Notes under the pieces: model-generated
What the model was told of the DNA's origin: nothing
Seen by the model: the letters and a program-made list of their open reading frames with translations, nothing else
Database searches by the model: none
Position numbers and translations under genes: made by a program
Shown: in pieces, positions 1-8,028 of the stretch
How the letters are laid out: each line of letters begins with the position of its first letter
Numbering within the stretch: the stretch's first letter is position 1
Assembly: GCA_902556205.1 (NCBI GenBank)
Contig: CACDVH010000009.1
Coordinates: forward strand, 1-48,398
Reading direction: 5' to 3'
Length of the DNA: 48,398 nt
DNA from: an uncultured Gammaproteobacteria bacterium
Lineage (GTDB): Bacteria > Pseudomonadota > Gammaproteobacteria > PS1 > Pseudothioglobaceae

Positions 1-481
1 TTTCATCCTTGGTTTTGAACATTGCATCCATAAATATAACTAAAAACCCTCCCCCCATATTAGAAATCCCATGAACTAGCCCCATTATTAAGCAAAAAAA
101 ATACCTATTAGAAATAACAATACTTTGTAAAAAAGATTTTAAAAGATAAGATACTCTAATTAGGCCAAACAAAATCAGCATACCTCCTACAATCTTTTTT
201 ATATCAATCGTAAATTCCAAAAAAATAATCGCAGATAAACTAATCACTACCATTGGCAAAGTGTAAATGACTACTGCTCTTTTAGTTCTAATTAAATTAT
301 AATTTCCATGTATCTGCAATAAAGATATGCAAATTGAAGCCGGAATAAGCATAGCAATAGTTTCTGCATAGGAATATCCCAAAATCAATAAAGTTGGAGT
401 ACCAAAAAGTAGTAATCCCACTCCAATAACTGATTGCACAATGCTCAAAAAAAGAATAATTGATATGATGAATAAATTCAT
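1..481 (-). CDS. TauE/SafE-family membrane permease, C-terminus cut by window edge
   Basis: The reverse strand from an ATG at 481 reads open to the window edge, giving about 160 residues with no stop, so the 3' end lies outside. The translation is almost wholly hydrophobic with several membrane spans. It starts MNLFIISIILFLSIVQS, has an early VIGVG glycine motif and a later HGISNMGGGF segment, as in the repeated glycine-rich helices of the TauE/SafE (PF01925) anion-permease family. Family members move sulfite, sulfoacetate or other small anions, but the substrate is not readable here. It is the last visible gene of the long minus-strand run, 51 bases downstream of a HAD phosphatase. The nearby sulfation genes make a sulfur-anion role tempting but unproven. 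Confidence 0.7.
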   Translation of the reverse strand, partial: MNLFIISIILFLSIVQSVIGVGLLLFGTPTLLILGYSYAETIAMLIPASICISLLQIHGNYNLIRTKRAVVIYTLPMVVISLSAIIFLEFTIDIKKIVGGMLILFGLIRVSYLLKSFLQSIVISNRYFFCLIMGLVHGISNMGGGFLVIFMDAMFKTKDE

Positions 482-532
482 AAGCTTATTAAATATTTAT
501 CTGAACAAACTGTCTTTTATAAGTAAGCATAA

Positions 533-1207
533 TCATCCTATTAATTCTAAAAAATTATCAATGTAGTAAATTTCATTTTTCTCATCTTTTAAGGAATCTA
601 ATATATCCTTACCAACAGCAACAAAAGACACATTGGCATTTTTTGCAGCTAAATAATCTGAATAAGAATCACCAAAAAATATTAACTCACTAGGATTACA
701 ACCGAATAATCTTAACAATTTTTTGAAGTTATCATGTTTAGTTGAGGGAGAGCCCAAAATAGCTGAAAAATAATCATTTAAGCCTTTTTTTTGAATAATT
801 TTTTGAATTTCTATTTGAGGGGATGCAGAATTGATTGCGCACTCTTTATCACTCTTATAATAAGTGTTTAAAAATATTGAGGCTCCTGGAATTTCTTTAG
901 CGGCAATCACTTTATTGACCACCAAAGAAGAAAAACGATTAGCCAAGATAATAATTTCAGGATGGGTTATTCTTTTTCCAAGAAACTGCTCATGATAGAA
1001 TTTGAACTTTCGAAATCTAGACATGCCATTATTTAGATGATGAAATACGACTTTACGAACTACATCATCTCCATATTCTTGATAGATCTCTGCAAAAGCT
1101 TTAGTTTTTATATCAACAGAATCAGCAATCACTCCATCAAAGTCAAAAATCAAGAAGTTGCTTGCATTAATTTTATTTTTTATTCTATTTATTTCTTTAA
1201 TAATCAC
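533..1207 (-). CDS. HAD-superfamily phosphatase
   Basis: This 224-residue soluble protein begins at GTG (1207). Motif I is DFDGVIADS at residues 22-30, with the nucleophile and acid/base aspartates D22 and D24. A Ser-containing motif II (NSAS) lies mid-protein and the acidic motif IV, FFGDSYSDY, lies near residue 177. The helical cap is of the C1 type, as in phosphoglycolate phosphatase and beta-phosphoglucomutase relatives. It probably removes phosphate from a small sugar or C3 phosphate made by this locus. Its gene follows licD and tagD homologues, so an intermediate of the phospho-decoration branch is a reasonable guess. It does not look like GmhB, whose motif differs. The family is fairly sure; the substrate is unknown. 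Confidence 0.8.
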   Translation of the reverse strand: MIIKEINRIKNKINASNFLIFDFDGVIADSVDIKTKAFAEIYQEYGDDVVRKVVFHHLNNGMSRFRKFKFYHEQFLGKRITHPEIIILANRFSSLVVNKVIAAKEIPGASIFLNTYYKSDKECAINSASPQIEIQKIIQKKGLNDYFSAILGSPSTKHDNFKKLLRLFGCNPSELIFFGDSYSDYLAAKNANVSFVAVGKDILDSLKDEKNEIYYIDNFLELIG

Positions 1208-1245
1208 TATATTTACCCAGAATATTTTAATAAATATTAAAATAA

Positions 1246-1911
1246 TTATTGACTTTGAACCGAATCACTATCTTTCTGCCAATTATATTTTTGATTTGGG
1301 ATTTTCCAATCTTTTCCGTAAATATATGAGTTGATTTTTTTATATTTTTTTGGAACTTTACATTTGATATCGAAATAATCTATTTCAATGAATTCAATTA
1401 AAAAAAATTTTGGAGTCGTATAACCCTTAAATGTATATAAAAGACCAAATTTATTTAAAAGACCATATATTGGTATTAATGGCCACCGAAAGAATTTAAA
1501 AAAATTTAACATTATTAAATTCATTTGATTACCAGTATATTTTTTTTTAAGAACAACTTTATCAATTAAAGATGCTAATTTGGAATTTGGAAGACGATGA
1601 ATTACACAAGCTAATTGTGGCGAAGTGGGTGATTTTTTATAAAAATTGACATCAATTGACCTCCCTCCAATTCTAGTAAACTTTAACGACCCCAATGGGT
1701 GGTTTTCATCAAATTTAAATCCAATTGATTCAAATAGATTAATTATATATTGCTCTGAATAGTCTCCTTCCCAAACAGCAAGATCAATATCATGATCCCA
1801 TGGAATTAATTGACCATCTCTAGCTAGCCCCAGAAGTGAACCATGACAAACCCAATAATTAAGTTTCTTTTTATTAAGCTCTTTTAACGCATCATAAAAG
1901 TTTAAATCCAT
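1246..1911 (-). CDS. LicD-family phosphotransferase (nucleotidyltransferase fold)
   Basis: The 221-residue protein carries the LicD signature near its start: HGSLLGLARDG at about residues 23-33, followed by PWDHDIDL with the metal-binding aspartates D39, D41 and D43. LicD proteins (PF04991) transfer phosphocholine or other phospho-alcohols from CDP-linked donors to sugars. The gene lies 20 bases after a TagD-like cytidylyltransferase, which would make such a CDP donor, so the pair fits transfer of glycerol phosphate or a similar group. No choline kinase or choline transporter is visible, so phosphocholine is less likely than another alcohol. The C-terminal half is basic and less conserved. 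The family call is confident; the transferred group is inferred. Confidence 0.8.
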   Translation of the reverse strand: MDLNFYDALKELNKKKLNYWVCHGSLLGLARDGQLIPWDHDIDLAVWEGDYSEQYIINLFESIGFKFDENHPLGSLKFTRIGGRSIDVNFYKKSPTSPQLACVIHRLPNSKLASLIDKVVLKKKYTGNQMNLIMLNFFKFFRWPLIPIYGLLNKFGLLYTFKGYTTPKFFLIEFIEIDYFDIKCKVPKKYKKINSYIYGKDWKIPNQKYNWQKDSDSVQSQ

Positions 1912-1931
1912 AAAATAATCTCTTAAATTAT

Positions 1932-2330
1932 TTATTTGTCAATAATTTGCTTTAATTCAGAAGTAGAAACACCTTTGGTTCTTGGTAAGTATTGCACATC
2001 ACATGAATCAGTTAACTCATCAAATTTACCCCTCCAATCATCACCCATCACAAAAATATCGACGTCAAATTTTTTAATATCAAAAGGTTTTTGACTCCAA
2101 CTATTTTCTGGAATTATTTTATCAACGTATTTTATTGACTTAAGTATCTCCTCACGCTTCTCATATGCAAAGATACATTTTTTATTTTTAATTCTATTAA
2201 ATGCATCGGTTGAAAGCCCTACTATCAAATAATCACCTAATTCTTTTGCTCGTCTAAGGATTTCTAAATGACCATAGTGAAATAAATCAAAAGTGCCATA
2301 AGTTATTACAGTTTTAAAACTACTATTCAT
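1932..2330 (-). CDS. Glycerol-3-phosphate cytidylyltransferase-like (TagD family)
   Basis: This 132-residue protein has the full small-cytidylyltransferase pattern: YGTFDLFHYGH with the HxGH nucleotide-binding motif at residues 18-21, a GDDW motif in the middle, and RTKGVSTSELK near the end, matching RTxGxST. Length and motifs fit TagD-like enzymes, which join CTP and glycerol 3-phosphate to CDP-glycerol. Related enzymes use ethanolamine phosphate or other alcohol phosphates. The gene starts 6 bases after the sulfotransferase stop and is followed by licD, so it likely supplies the CDP donor for LicD and/or the CDP-glycerol-transferase-like protein at 4815-6239. The family is clear; glycerol specificity is the best guess. 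Confidence 0.85.
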   Translation of the reverse strand: MNSSFKTVITYGTFDLFHYGHLEILRRAKELGDYLIVGLSTDAFNRIKNKKCIFAYEKREEILKSIKYVDKIIPENSWSQKPFDIKKFDVDIFVMGDDWRGKFDELTDSCDVQYLPRTKGVSTSELKQIIDK

Positions 2331-2336
2331 ATTTAA

Positions 2337-3272
2337 TTACCAGTTATTATCTTTTTCATAGTTTAAATTTATGAGTATTCCCTTATCCTTTTCTTTAAAG
2401 TAATCGATATTTTTTTGACTAAAGTCTGACTTCCAGCTACCAACTTTTCCAGATCGAAAATTTGAAGAATATGCCCATGACAGCAATGTCCCTTTGTTTA
2501 TGTTACTTACCATATCTCCTTTTCCTTTAGTTTGCGAGACAATTTTTGCAATATCCTCATTTGCTAAAGAAATCTCATAAAATTCAAGGATTTTTTTAAA
2601 TTCATCAATTGGATCATGTATAAGGTCTTCAAAACGACAAAAATGAACTAAGTCTTTATATTCTTTTGAGACAGCAAGCCAGCCTTCAATCCACAATATA
2701 TAATCCTGAAAAATTACATCAATGCAGTGATTAATTGCCTCTTCCTTGCTCATCGAAGAATAATCCATATAATGTGGATCCCTTTTTGTTTTTGGTACCT
2801 TTATAAGTCTATGGTATCTTGCAACAGCAACATCGCGAAGATCTCTATATGAAACAACAACTTTCTTTACATGATTGTTAATAAGAATTTGAATGTTATT
2901 TTCACTAGGGTTTAAGTGTGTTTTAAAAATACTGTATCCATTTCCAGGAGTATATTTAAATGCGCTTTCAACAATATCTTGATTACTTGCAATGGAATAA
3001 GGCATCGGGGTAGTTCTCACAAAATAACCTGGAATACGAGCAACCATAGTTTTAATCCACGTTGTTGCGCTCATAGGCATCCCGGCAATAAAAATAATAT
3101 GATATTTATATTTAAAAACCCCTATTCTTGCTAAGTAATCGAAGAGAATTCGCTTTAAATTATATTGGAATCTTGAGAGAATTAGATGAGGGTTAGTTAG
3201 AATTTTTCTAAATAAATTTAACCACCAATTAACATCTTTTCCAACAAAAATATCATGTAGTTTTTTAATCAT
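2337..3272 (-). CDS. PAPS-dependent carbohydrate sulfotransferase
   Basis: The 311-residue protein has the two PAPS-binding motifs of cytosolic-type sulfotransferases. The 5'-phosphosulfate loop is GMPMSATTWIKTM at about residues 64-76, and the 3'-phosphate motif is VVVSYRDLRDVAVARY at about 138-153, with the conserved Arg, Asp and Tyr. The C-terminal part has the usual FSQKNIDYF-like segment. It should transfer sulfate from PAPS to a hydroxyl of a sugar in the glycan precursor in the cytoplasm. I see no signal peptide. The APS kinase gene 27 bases upstream makes the PAPS. The loop is MPMSATTW rather than the usual PKSGTTW, an acceptable variation that keeps the Thr-Thr-Trp. Confidence 0.85.
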   Translation of the reverse strand: MIKKLHDIFVGKDVNWWLNLFRKILTNPHLILSRFQYNLKRILFDYLARIGVFKYKYHIIFIAGMPMSATTWIKTMVARIPGYFVRTTPMPYSIASNQDIVESAFKYTPGNGYSIFKTHLNPSENNIQILINNHVKKVVVSYRDLRDVAVARYHRLIKVPKTKRDPHYMDYSSMSKEEAINHCIDVIFQDYILWIEGWLAVSKEYKDLVHFCRFEDLIHDPIDEFKKILEFYEISLANEDIAKIVSQTKGKGDMVSNINKGTLLSWAYSSNFRSGKVGSWKSDFSQKNIDYFKEKDKGILINLNYEKDNNW

Positions 3273-3299
3273 AATTAATCTAAATAGTTAGCAATACTA

Positions 3300-3830
3300 T
3301 CAGCTGATATTCTCTGAAACATACTTATAAAGTTTTGAAAAAGAATCTTTTTCACTAGACAAGTTACTAGTATCAATAACAAGCTCTGCATTTGAAGGCT
3401 CCTCATAAGGGTTACTATCAGAATAACCTATCAAGTTGGTAATTAAGCCTTTATCAGCAGAAAGATAGAGGCCTTTTGTGTCTCTATCTCTAAGACTATT
3501 AATATCAGACTTCAAATAAACTAAATGGAAGTTAGGCTCTAAAATATTTCTTATGGTAAGCCTTATTTCATCATAAGGTGCTATTACAGCGACAATAATT
3601 AAATCATAATCTAGCCTAATTGCTTTACAATAATTTGCAATACGTGAGTTATTGAGAAGCACATCGTTATAACTAAAACTTAGTTTGGAGTCATCTTTAT
3701 CACGAATTATATCTCCATCAACAATATTAACTCTAAAGTTTTTATTTAATTTAGACTTTAATGTCGATGCTAGAGTTGACTTTCCAGCGCCAGACATTCC
3801 AGTAAGCCAAAATATTGATCCTTGTTTCAT
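3300..3830 (-). CDS. cysC: Adenylylsulfate (APS) kinase
   Basis: This 176-residue P-loop kinase has Walker A GMSGAGKST at residues 11-19, then VDGDIIRD, matching the DGDxxR motif that binds APS. Near the C-terminus lie GLYLSADKG and SNPYEEPSNAELVIDT, matching the CysC signature PYEEPxxPExxxDT. It phosphorylates APS to PAPS. No sulfate adenylyltransferase (CysN/CysD or Sat) is visible, so APS must come from elsewhere in the genome. It sits directly before the sulfotransferase and 7 bases after the dehydrogenase gene, so it most likely serves glycan sulfation rather than cysteine synthesis. It is slightly shorter than typical CysC (about 200), with no obvious missing motif. Confidence 0.87.
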   Translation of the reverse strand: MKQGSIFWLTGMSGAGKSTLASTLKSKLNKNFRVNIVDGDIIRDKDDSKLSFSYNDVLLNNSRIANYCKAIRLDYDLIIVAVIAPYDEIRLTIRNILEPNFHLVYLKSDINSLRDRDTKGLYLSADKGLITNLIGYSDSNPYEEPSNAELVIDTSNLSSEKDSFSKLYKYVSENIS

Positions 3831-3837
3831 TATAAAC

Positions 3838-4818
3838 TCACAGATTTAAGGATTGGGCAAGGTACTCATTTTCAGGCACTTCAGAGAGTAAGCTTTCGCC
3901 CCTAATAAATCTTATTGCTTCTTGTGTGGCTTCCAACTCCATTGCTGATCTGCAATCCTCTGTCATTGAGCCCATATGAGCAGTATTGATGCAATTATCA
4001 TATTTGGCAAGCCCTCCAAAGTAAGGCTCTTCTTCATATGTATCTATAGCGGCTCCAGCAAGCCTACCCTCCTTTAAAGCATTTTCAAGGCTTTTTTCAT
4101 TGACAATTCCACCCCTAGCAGTGTTGATTAAATATGAAGTTTTTCGCATCTTATTGATTTGATCATAAGAAATTAAATTGGAAGTAGCATTTGTAAGAGG
4201 AACATGCAAAGTAACGATGTCAGCATTAGAATATATCTCCTCCTTTGAGCAAACTTCGACTCCAGGACTTAGGTTTTTTAATTTCGATTCATTAATATCA
4301 TTAACTAATATTTTTTTTGGTTTAAAACATTTTAGGTGCTCAGCAACTCTTGACCCAATTCTCCCCATACCAATAATTCCAATATTCATTTGAGATAGTC
4401 TCTTGCCAAAATATCTTTGCCATTTTCCTTTTTTTATATTTAAATTTGAACAATTAACAGAGCGTATCAAGGAAATCATAAGGCCAATCGTCAACTCGGC
4501 AACAGCAGGAGCTGGAGCATCAGGAGTATAAGAGACCTTAATGCCTTTTTCCTTGGCATATTTAAGATCAATACCATCTAGACCTATACCAACTCGAGAA
4601 ATAAATTTTAACTTTTTTGCCTTATCAAAAACCTCCTTATCAATCATTTCTGTTCCAGCAATAATTACGTCAAAATCATCGATTAGTTCGACTAATTCTC
4701 CAGGTTGCAATTTTCTATTTAGGGGATTGATAACATATTGTATATTATTTTTTTTAAGATCAATCAGTGGCTTATCGTCAACTTGCCCGAATGGAACAGT
4801 TGTAATCAAAATTTTCAT
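3838..4818 (-). CDS. D-2-hydroxyacid / phosphoglycerate dehydrogenase family protein
   Basis: The 326-residue protein has the two-domain fold of D-isomer 2-hydroxyacid dehydrogenases. It shows a Rossmann motif NIGIIGMGRIGSRVAEHL and the catalytic set of Arg in NTARGG, Glu in DTYEEEP and His in NTAHMGS. SRVGIGLDGID and APAVAELTIGLM match the SerA-like subgroup. It lacks the C-terminal ACT domain of many serine-pathway enzymes, so it is probably a locus-specific paralogue acting on 3-phosphoglycerate or a sugar-derived hydroxy acid with NAD(H). Its ATG overlaps the upstream stop by four bases (ATGA), so translation is coupled. The true substrate is open; a role in making a C3 acid for the glycan is speculation. 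Confidence 0.85.
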   Translation of the reverse strand: MKILITTVPFGQVDDKPLIDLKKNNIQYVINPLNRKLQPGELVELIDDFDVIIAGTEMIDKEVFDKAKKLKFISRVGIGLDGIDLKYAKEKGIKVSYTPDAPAPAVAELTIGLMISLIRSVNCSNLNIKKGKWQRYFGKRLSQMNIGIIGMGRIGSRVAEHLKCFKPKKILVNDINESKLKNLSPGVEVCSKEEIYSNADIVTLHVPLTNATSNLISYDQINKMRKTSYLINTARGGIVNEKSLENALKEGRLAGAAIDTYEEEPYFGGLAKYDNCINTAHMGSMTEDCRSAMELEATQEAIRFIRGESLLSEVPENEYLAQSLNL

Positions 4819-6239
4819 ATGTTTTTTTGAAAAAAGTTATAAATTGATTGTGAGACAGTCTTATTTAATAAGCAATATTTTTCTTTATCTCTAAAACTCA
4901 TAATTCTATCAATATTAGTAATGATATTTTCTACATAATTATAGTCCTTTATGACATATTTATTTTTATTTAATGAATCAATCAAAAATGGATTCATATT
5001 ATTAGGATCAAAAAATAAAACCTTATGGCCACATCCAATTAACTCATACCCCATTGTAGAACCATAGGTTACTATCAGGTTAGACTCAAATGCTAATTGA
5101 TAAGTATCTAGAAACTTGTTAAGGTAGCTTATACTACTCTCATTAATAATATTTGCCTCTCTTGAATCACTTTTCCAAGATGGGTGATGTTTGATAAATA
5201 TTCCTAGTTCAGGATTTGCATTTGATATTTTGGTAAGCCATCGAAGAGATTCATAATAGTCATCATAATTTTCATTTATTGCATTTACAGCATTAATTCC
5301 AATATACAAAATATCAATTTTTTTTTCATTATTTAAAGATTCATAACTAAATTTTTTTTGAGAATACATTGACTCCATAGATAATGAACCAACAGGAACG
5401 ACATGGTCAATACGAGCTCCAAAGTCAAACAAATCTTCAGCAGTATTTTCTCCTAATGAGAATAGAATATCAGAATCAAAAAATAATGAATTTGCATTAT
5501 GTTGGACAATATTTTTTTGGGTGCATGCTGATAAAATACCTCCAGATTTATTGAAAAGAAAGTTTTTGAGTGCATTTGTCATTCCCAAATTTCTATCTTG
5601 AATCATAAATTTGGCTTTAAATTCATTAAACAAATTAGAATAATAAAGATAATCATTTACAAATAAATTATTTATATGAACTAAATTTAAACCTGTATTA
5701 AAAGAATTTTTTACTAGAAAAAATATATCAGTTATAAAACTTCTAAAAAGAAGGCTTAGTAATAATTGTCTATCATATCCTTGCATAGGTTTTCGAATGG
5801 AAATATTGTGCTTTGTCTTCAAATCATTTGAAATTTCACAGCTTGCAATAAACCGAGTTTGTTCACAAGTAAATTCACGTTCAAGCAATAACCACCTTTC
5901 AATCTCAGATTCATTTGCAATAAGATCAATTAATAATTCGAACTTTTTCGTATCAGATGATTTTTTTTTCTTTGAGAAAAGCAATGTGTAAACCAAAAAA
6001 GTGAAATACTTTAATATTGAAATAAATATATATAAATTTGATAACTTTAAATCAAATTTTTTAGACTTCATAATAAAGCACCTACTAGTTCGTTGCTTTA
6101 AATACAAATCAGTTATATCAAAAGGGACGTTATATTTATCTTTATAAAAATGAAGCAATTTTGATTTTTTTTTATTCGAATAAAAACTTTCTATGTATTG
6201 TTTTAAACCAACATTTAACTCAAAAGATTTTCTTTTCAT
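4815..6239 (-). CDS. Surface carbohydrate biosynthesis protein, CDP-glycerol-transferase-like GT-B fold
   Basis: This 474-residue protein has no clear membrane segment apart from a hydrophobic stretch near residues 70-90. The C-terminal half looks like the nucleotide-binding domain of CDP-glycerol glycerophosphotransferase and related surface-carbohydrate proteins: FIKHHPSW, then VTYGSTMGYELIGCGHKVLFF, where a Ser/Thr-Gly-Glu-like loop holds the donor phosphates, and earlier SLGENTAEDLFDFG. It therefore probably transfers a sugar or polyol phosphate in the cytoplasm. The TagD-like gene lies three genes downstream, which suits a CDP-glycerol donor but does not prove it. The N-terminal 150 residues are poorly conserved. 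Base composition is as AT-rich as the neighbours. Confidence 0.6.
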   Translation of the reverse strand: MKRKSFELNVGLKQYIESFYSNKKKSKLLHFYKDKYNVPFDITDLYLKQRTSRCFIMKSKKFDLKLSNLYIFISILKYFTFLVYTLLFSKKKKSSDTKKFELLIDLIANESEIERWLLLEREFTCEQTRFIASCEISNDLKTKHNISIRKPMQGYDRQLLLSLLFRSFITDIFFLVKNSFNTGLNLVHINNLFVNDYLYYSNLFNEFKAKFMIQDRNLGMTNALKNFLFNKSGGILSACTQKNIVQHNANSLFFDSDILFSLGENTAEDLFDFGARIDHVVPVGSLSMESMYSQKKFSYESLNNEKKIDILYIGINAVNAINENYDDYYESLRWLTKISNANPELGIFIKHHPSWKSDSREANIINESSISYLNKFLDTYQLAFESNLIVTYGSTMGYELIGCGHKVLFFDPNNMNPFLIDSLNKNKYVIKDYNYVENIITNIDRIMSFRDKEKYCLLNKTVSQSIYNFFQKNI

Positions 6240-6287
6240 AAAATTTTATAAACAGCTGTTTATACAAATTACACTTTTCGATACATA

Positions 6288-7247
6288 CTATTTTTTTCTT
6301 AAAAATACCCTGTAATGGTCGCCTAGCATAAGATTATTTATCGTATCTTGCATATTAATAATTTTTTCTGTAATTTCAGGAGAGAACTCTTCTAATAAAA
6401 TAGTTTGTATATCTAGACCATTGGATTCAATAAACTCAATACTTAATCCATACCTTTGTGAAATATTATTTATTACTTTTTTTGAGAAAAAAATATTATG
6501 GCGACCACTTTCGATATATCTTGTTGGGGAAAATGTTGTTTTATTCAAGTATTCACTCAAGAAACAATCTGCAGATGGAACTTCAAAGACAATCATTCCA
6601 GATTTATTTAACATTTGACTAGCTTTTTTTAATGCAGCAATAGGGTTTGATAAGTGTTCTAGAACACCCCAGAATGAAATTACATCAAATTTTTTATCAA
6701 ATTTTATTTGATTAAAGTCACCATGCTGAACTTTAATATTCTTAGAGTTAGTAGAATCTGGAGATGGATCAATTCCCTCTACTTTCCATCCATTTTCATG
6801 ACAAACTTCTAAAAAAGTTCCACCTCCACATCCTACATCCAATAATGTTAACTTCTCTTGAGAAAACATTTGTTGAAGTTGTTTAAATTTTCTCTGCTCC
6901 AGTACACCTTTTCTTAATCCACTGCCTGACTTTACAAGACTATCTTGATAATGCTGATATGTTCCATCACTATACAATTCATCCAAAACACCATCTATAA
7001 GATGTGGCTTTGTGTAAAGTGACTCACATGCTATACATTTATGATAGGAGAAACCCTCAATTGCAAAAACTTCATTGCTTGACTTTTCATCACAAAGGGG
7101 GCAATTCCTATATTCGAAAAATTCAGATTTGGGTAATCCTTTAGCATCAAACCATTTATTGATTTTTGTCTTAAAAAAAAAGTGTATATTTTGTAAATTT
7201 TCTTTTGACTTTAAATCAAATAAATTAAGTTTAATCTTGTTTGACAT
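6288..7247 (-). CDS. Zinc-ribbon SAM-dependent methyltransferase
   Basis: The 319-residue protein starts with a zinc-ribbon-like region, with Cys pairs at about residues 49/52 and 71/74 (CPLC and CIAC). A class I methyltransferase domain follows, with the SAM-binding loop LLDVGCGGGTF at about 135-145, an acidic IDPS strand end and FWGVLEHLSNP. This architecture is common in sugar C-, N- or O-methyltransferases of polysaccharide loci. Unlike the protein at 25137-26255, it lacks a long C-terminal Rossmann-like domain, so O- or N-methylation seems likelier. It lies 4 bases after the NeuA-like gene and probably modifies the sugar made there. The class is sure, the acceptor unknown. Confidence 0.82.
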   Translation of the reverse strand: MSNKIKLNLFDLKSKENLQNIHFFFKTKINKWFDAKGLPKSEFFEYRNCPLCDEKSSNEVFAIEGFSYHKCIACESLYTKPHLIDGVLDELYSDGTYQHYQDSLVKSGSGLRKGVLEQRKFKQLQQMFSQEKLTLLDVGCGGGTFLEVCHENGWKVEGIDPSPDSTNSKNIKVQHGDFNQIKFDKKFDVISFWGVLEHLSNPIAALKKASQMLNKSGMIVFEVPSADCFLSEYLNKTTFSPTRYIESGRHNIFFSKKVINNISQRYGLSIEFIESNGLDIQTILLEEFSPEITEKIINMQDTINNLMLGDHYRVFLRKK

Positions 7248-7251
7248 TTTA

Positions 7252-7938
7252 CTAAAGTGAGCTTTTTTGGAACTCTTTAGAACACCTTTTACTGTATATC
7301 ATCTCACAGAAATCAAAGTCTTCTTGAGTATCTATATCCCAAGAGTCAAGTTTATTCATATAGTAAAAATAGGGAGAATTTCCAACACAAGATCCCCATT
7401 CAATCATATCCACCCTTTTTAAAATATTTATTACAAAAGTTAATGAACATAAACCTTTTAAATCTTGAGATCTTGGCCAAGGATATGGCTTGAAGTTTAC
7501 AGGCTTATTATTGTAAAAAATATTCTCTTGCACTTCAACCGCACTTAGAAGGCAATCATAACTTGAGCTCATATTCTGATAAGTTTCAATCGCCTTTTGA
7601 TATAAATAACTCTCTGCGAGAGGATTTGTAGCATTAATCCATGCAATGTGATCACCTTCAATTTCTGAAGCAATAAATGAATATACCTCACTCATTGGGA
7701 CTTCACTTGTTGAATATTTAGGATCACGTTCATGCACTTCAAATCCTTTAGAGCGAGCGATGTTAATTACTTCATTACTCTCAGAGGATACGATTATCTT
7801 TTTAAATCCCTTAACAGTAGACAATTGCTCTAACTTCAGCTCAAATAATGATTTACCACAGAAGTCACGCAAATTTTTGTGTGGAACTCTCTCAGATGAT
7901 CCTTTAATAGGTATCAACCCAACAATATCTTTACTCAT
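7252..7938 (-). CDS. Acylneuraminate cytidylyltransferase-like (NeuA/PseF family)
   Basis: This 228-residue protein carries the CTP-binding start LIPIKGSSERVPHKNLR, a variant of the IPARGGSKRIPxKN motif of CMP-nonulosonate synthetases. It also has IVSSES, AWINATNPL, and a closing DIDTQEDFDF typical of the family. It should activate a 2-keto acid sugar as its CMP derivative. The second base-binding motif differs from textbook NeuA (Ile-Lys-Gly-Ser replaces Ala-Arg-Gly-Gly), so the substrate may be unusual. A second cytidylyltransferase of another subfamily (SpsF type) lies at 18578-19327. A 90-base AT-rich gap upstream separates it from the LIC12162-type gene. Confidence 0.82.
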   Translation of the reverse strand: MSKDIVGLIPIKGSSERVPHKNLRDFCGKSLFELKLEQLSTVKGFKKIIVSSESNEVINIARSKGFEVHERDPKYSTSEVPMSEVYSFIASEIEGDHIAWINATNPLAESYLYQKAIETYQNMSSSYDCLLSAVEVQENIFYNNKPVNFKPYPWPRSQDLKGLCSLTFVINILKRVDMIEWGSCVGNSPYFYYMNKLDSWDIDTQEDFDFCEMIYSKRCSKEFQKSSL

Positions 7939-8028
7939 AAATTTTGACTATAATATTTATAATGATTTTTAAATAACTTTATGATTTCATTTTATCTGAA
8001 TTAAAAAAAAATTAGATTGAAAAAATCA

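Noticed and set aside
533-1207. GmhB (heptose bisphosphate phosphatase)
   Set aside because: The HAD motif is DFDGVIADS, not the GmhB pattern with its zinc-binding loop, and the gene is far from the heptose genes.
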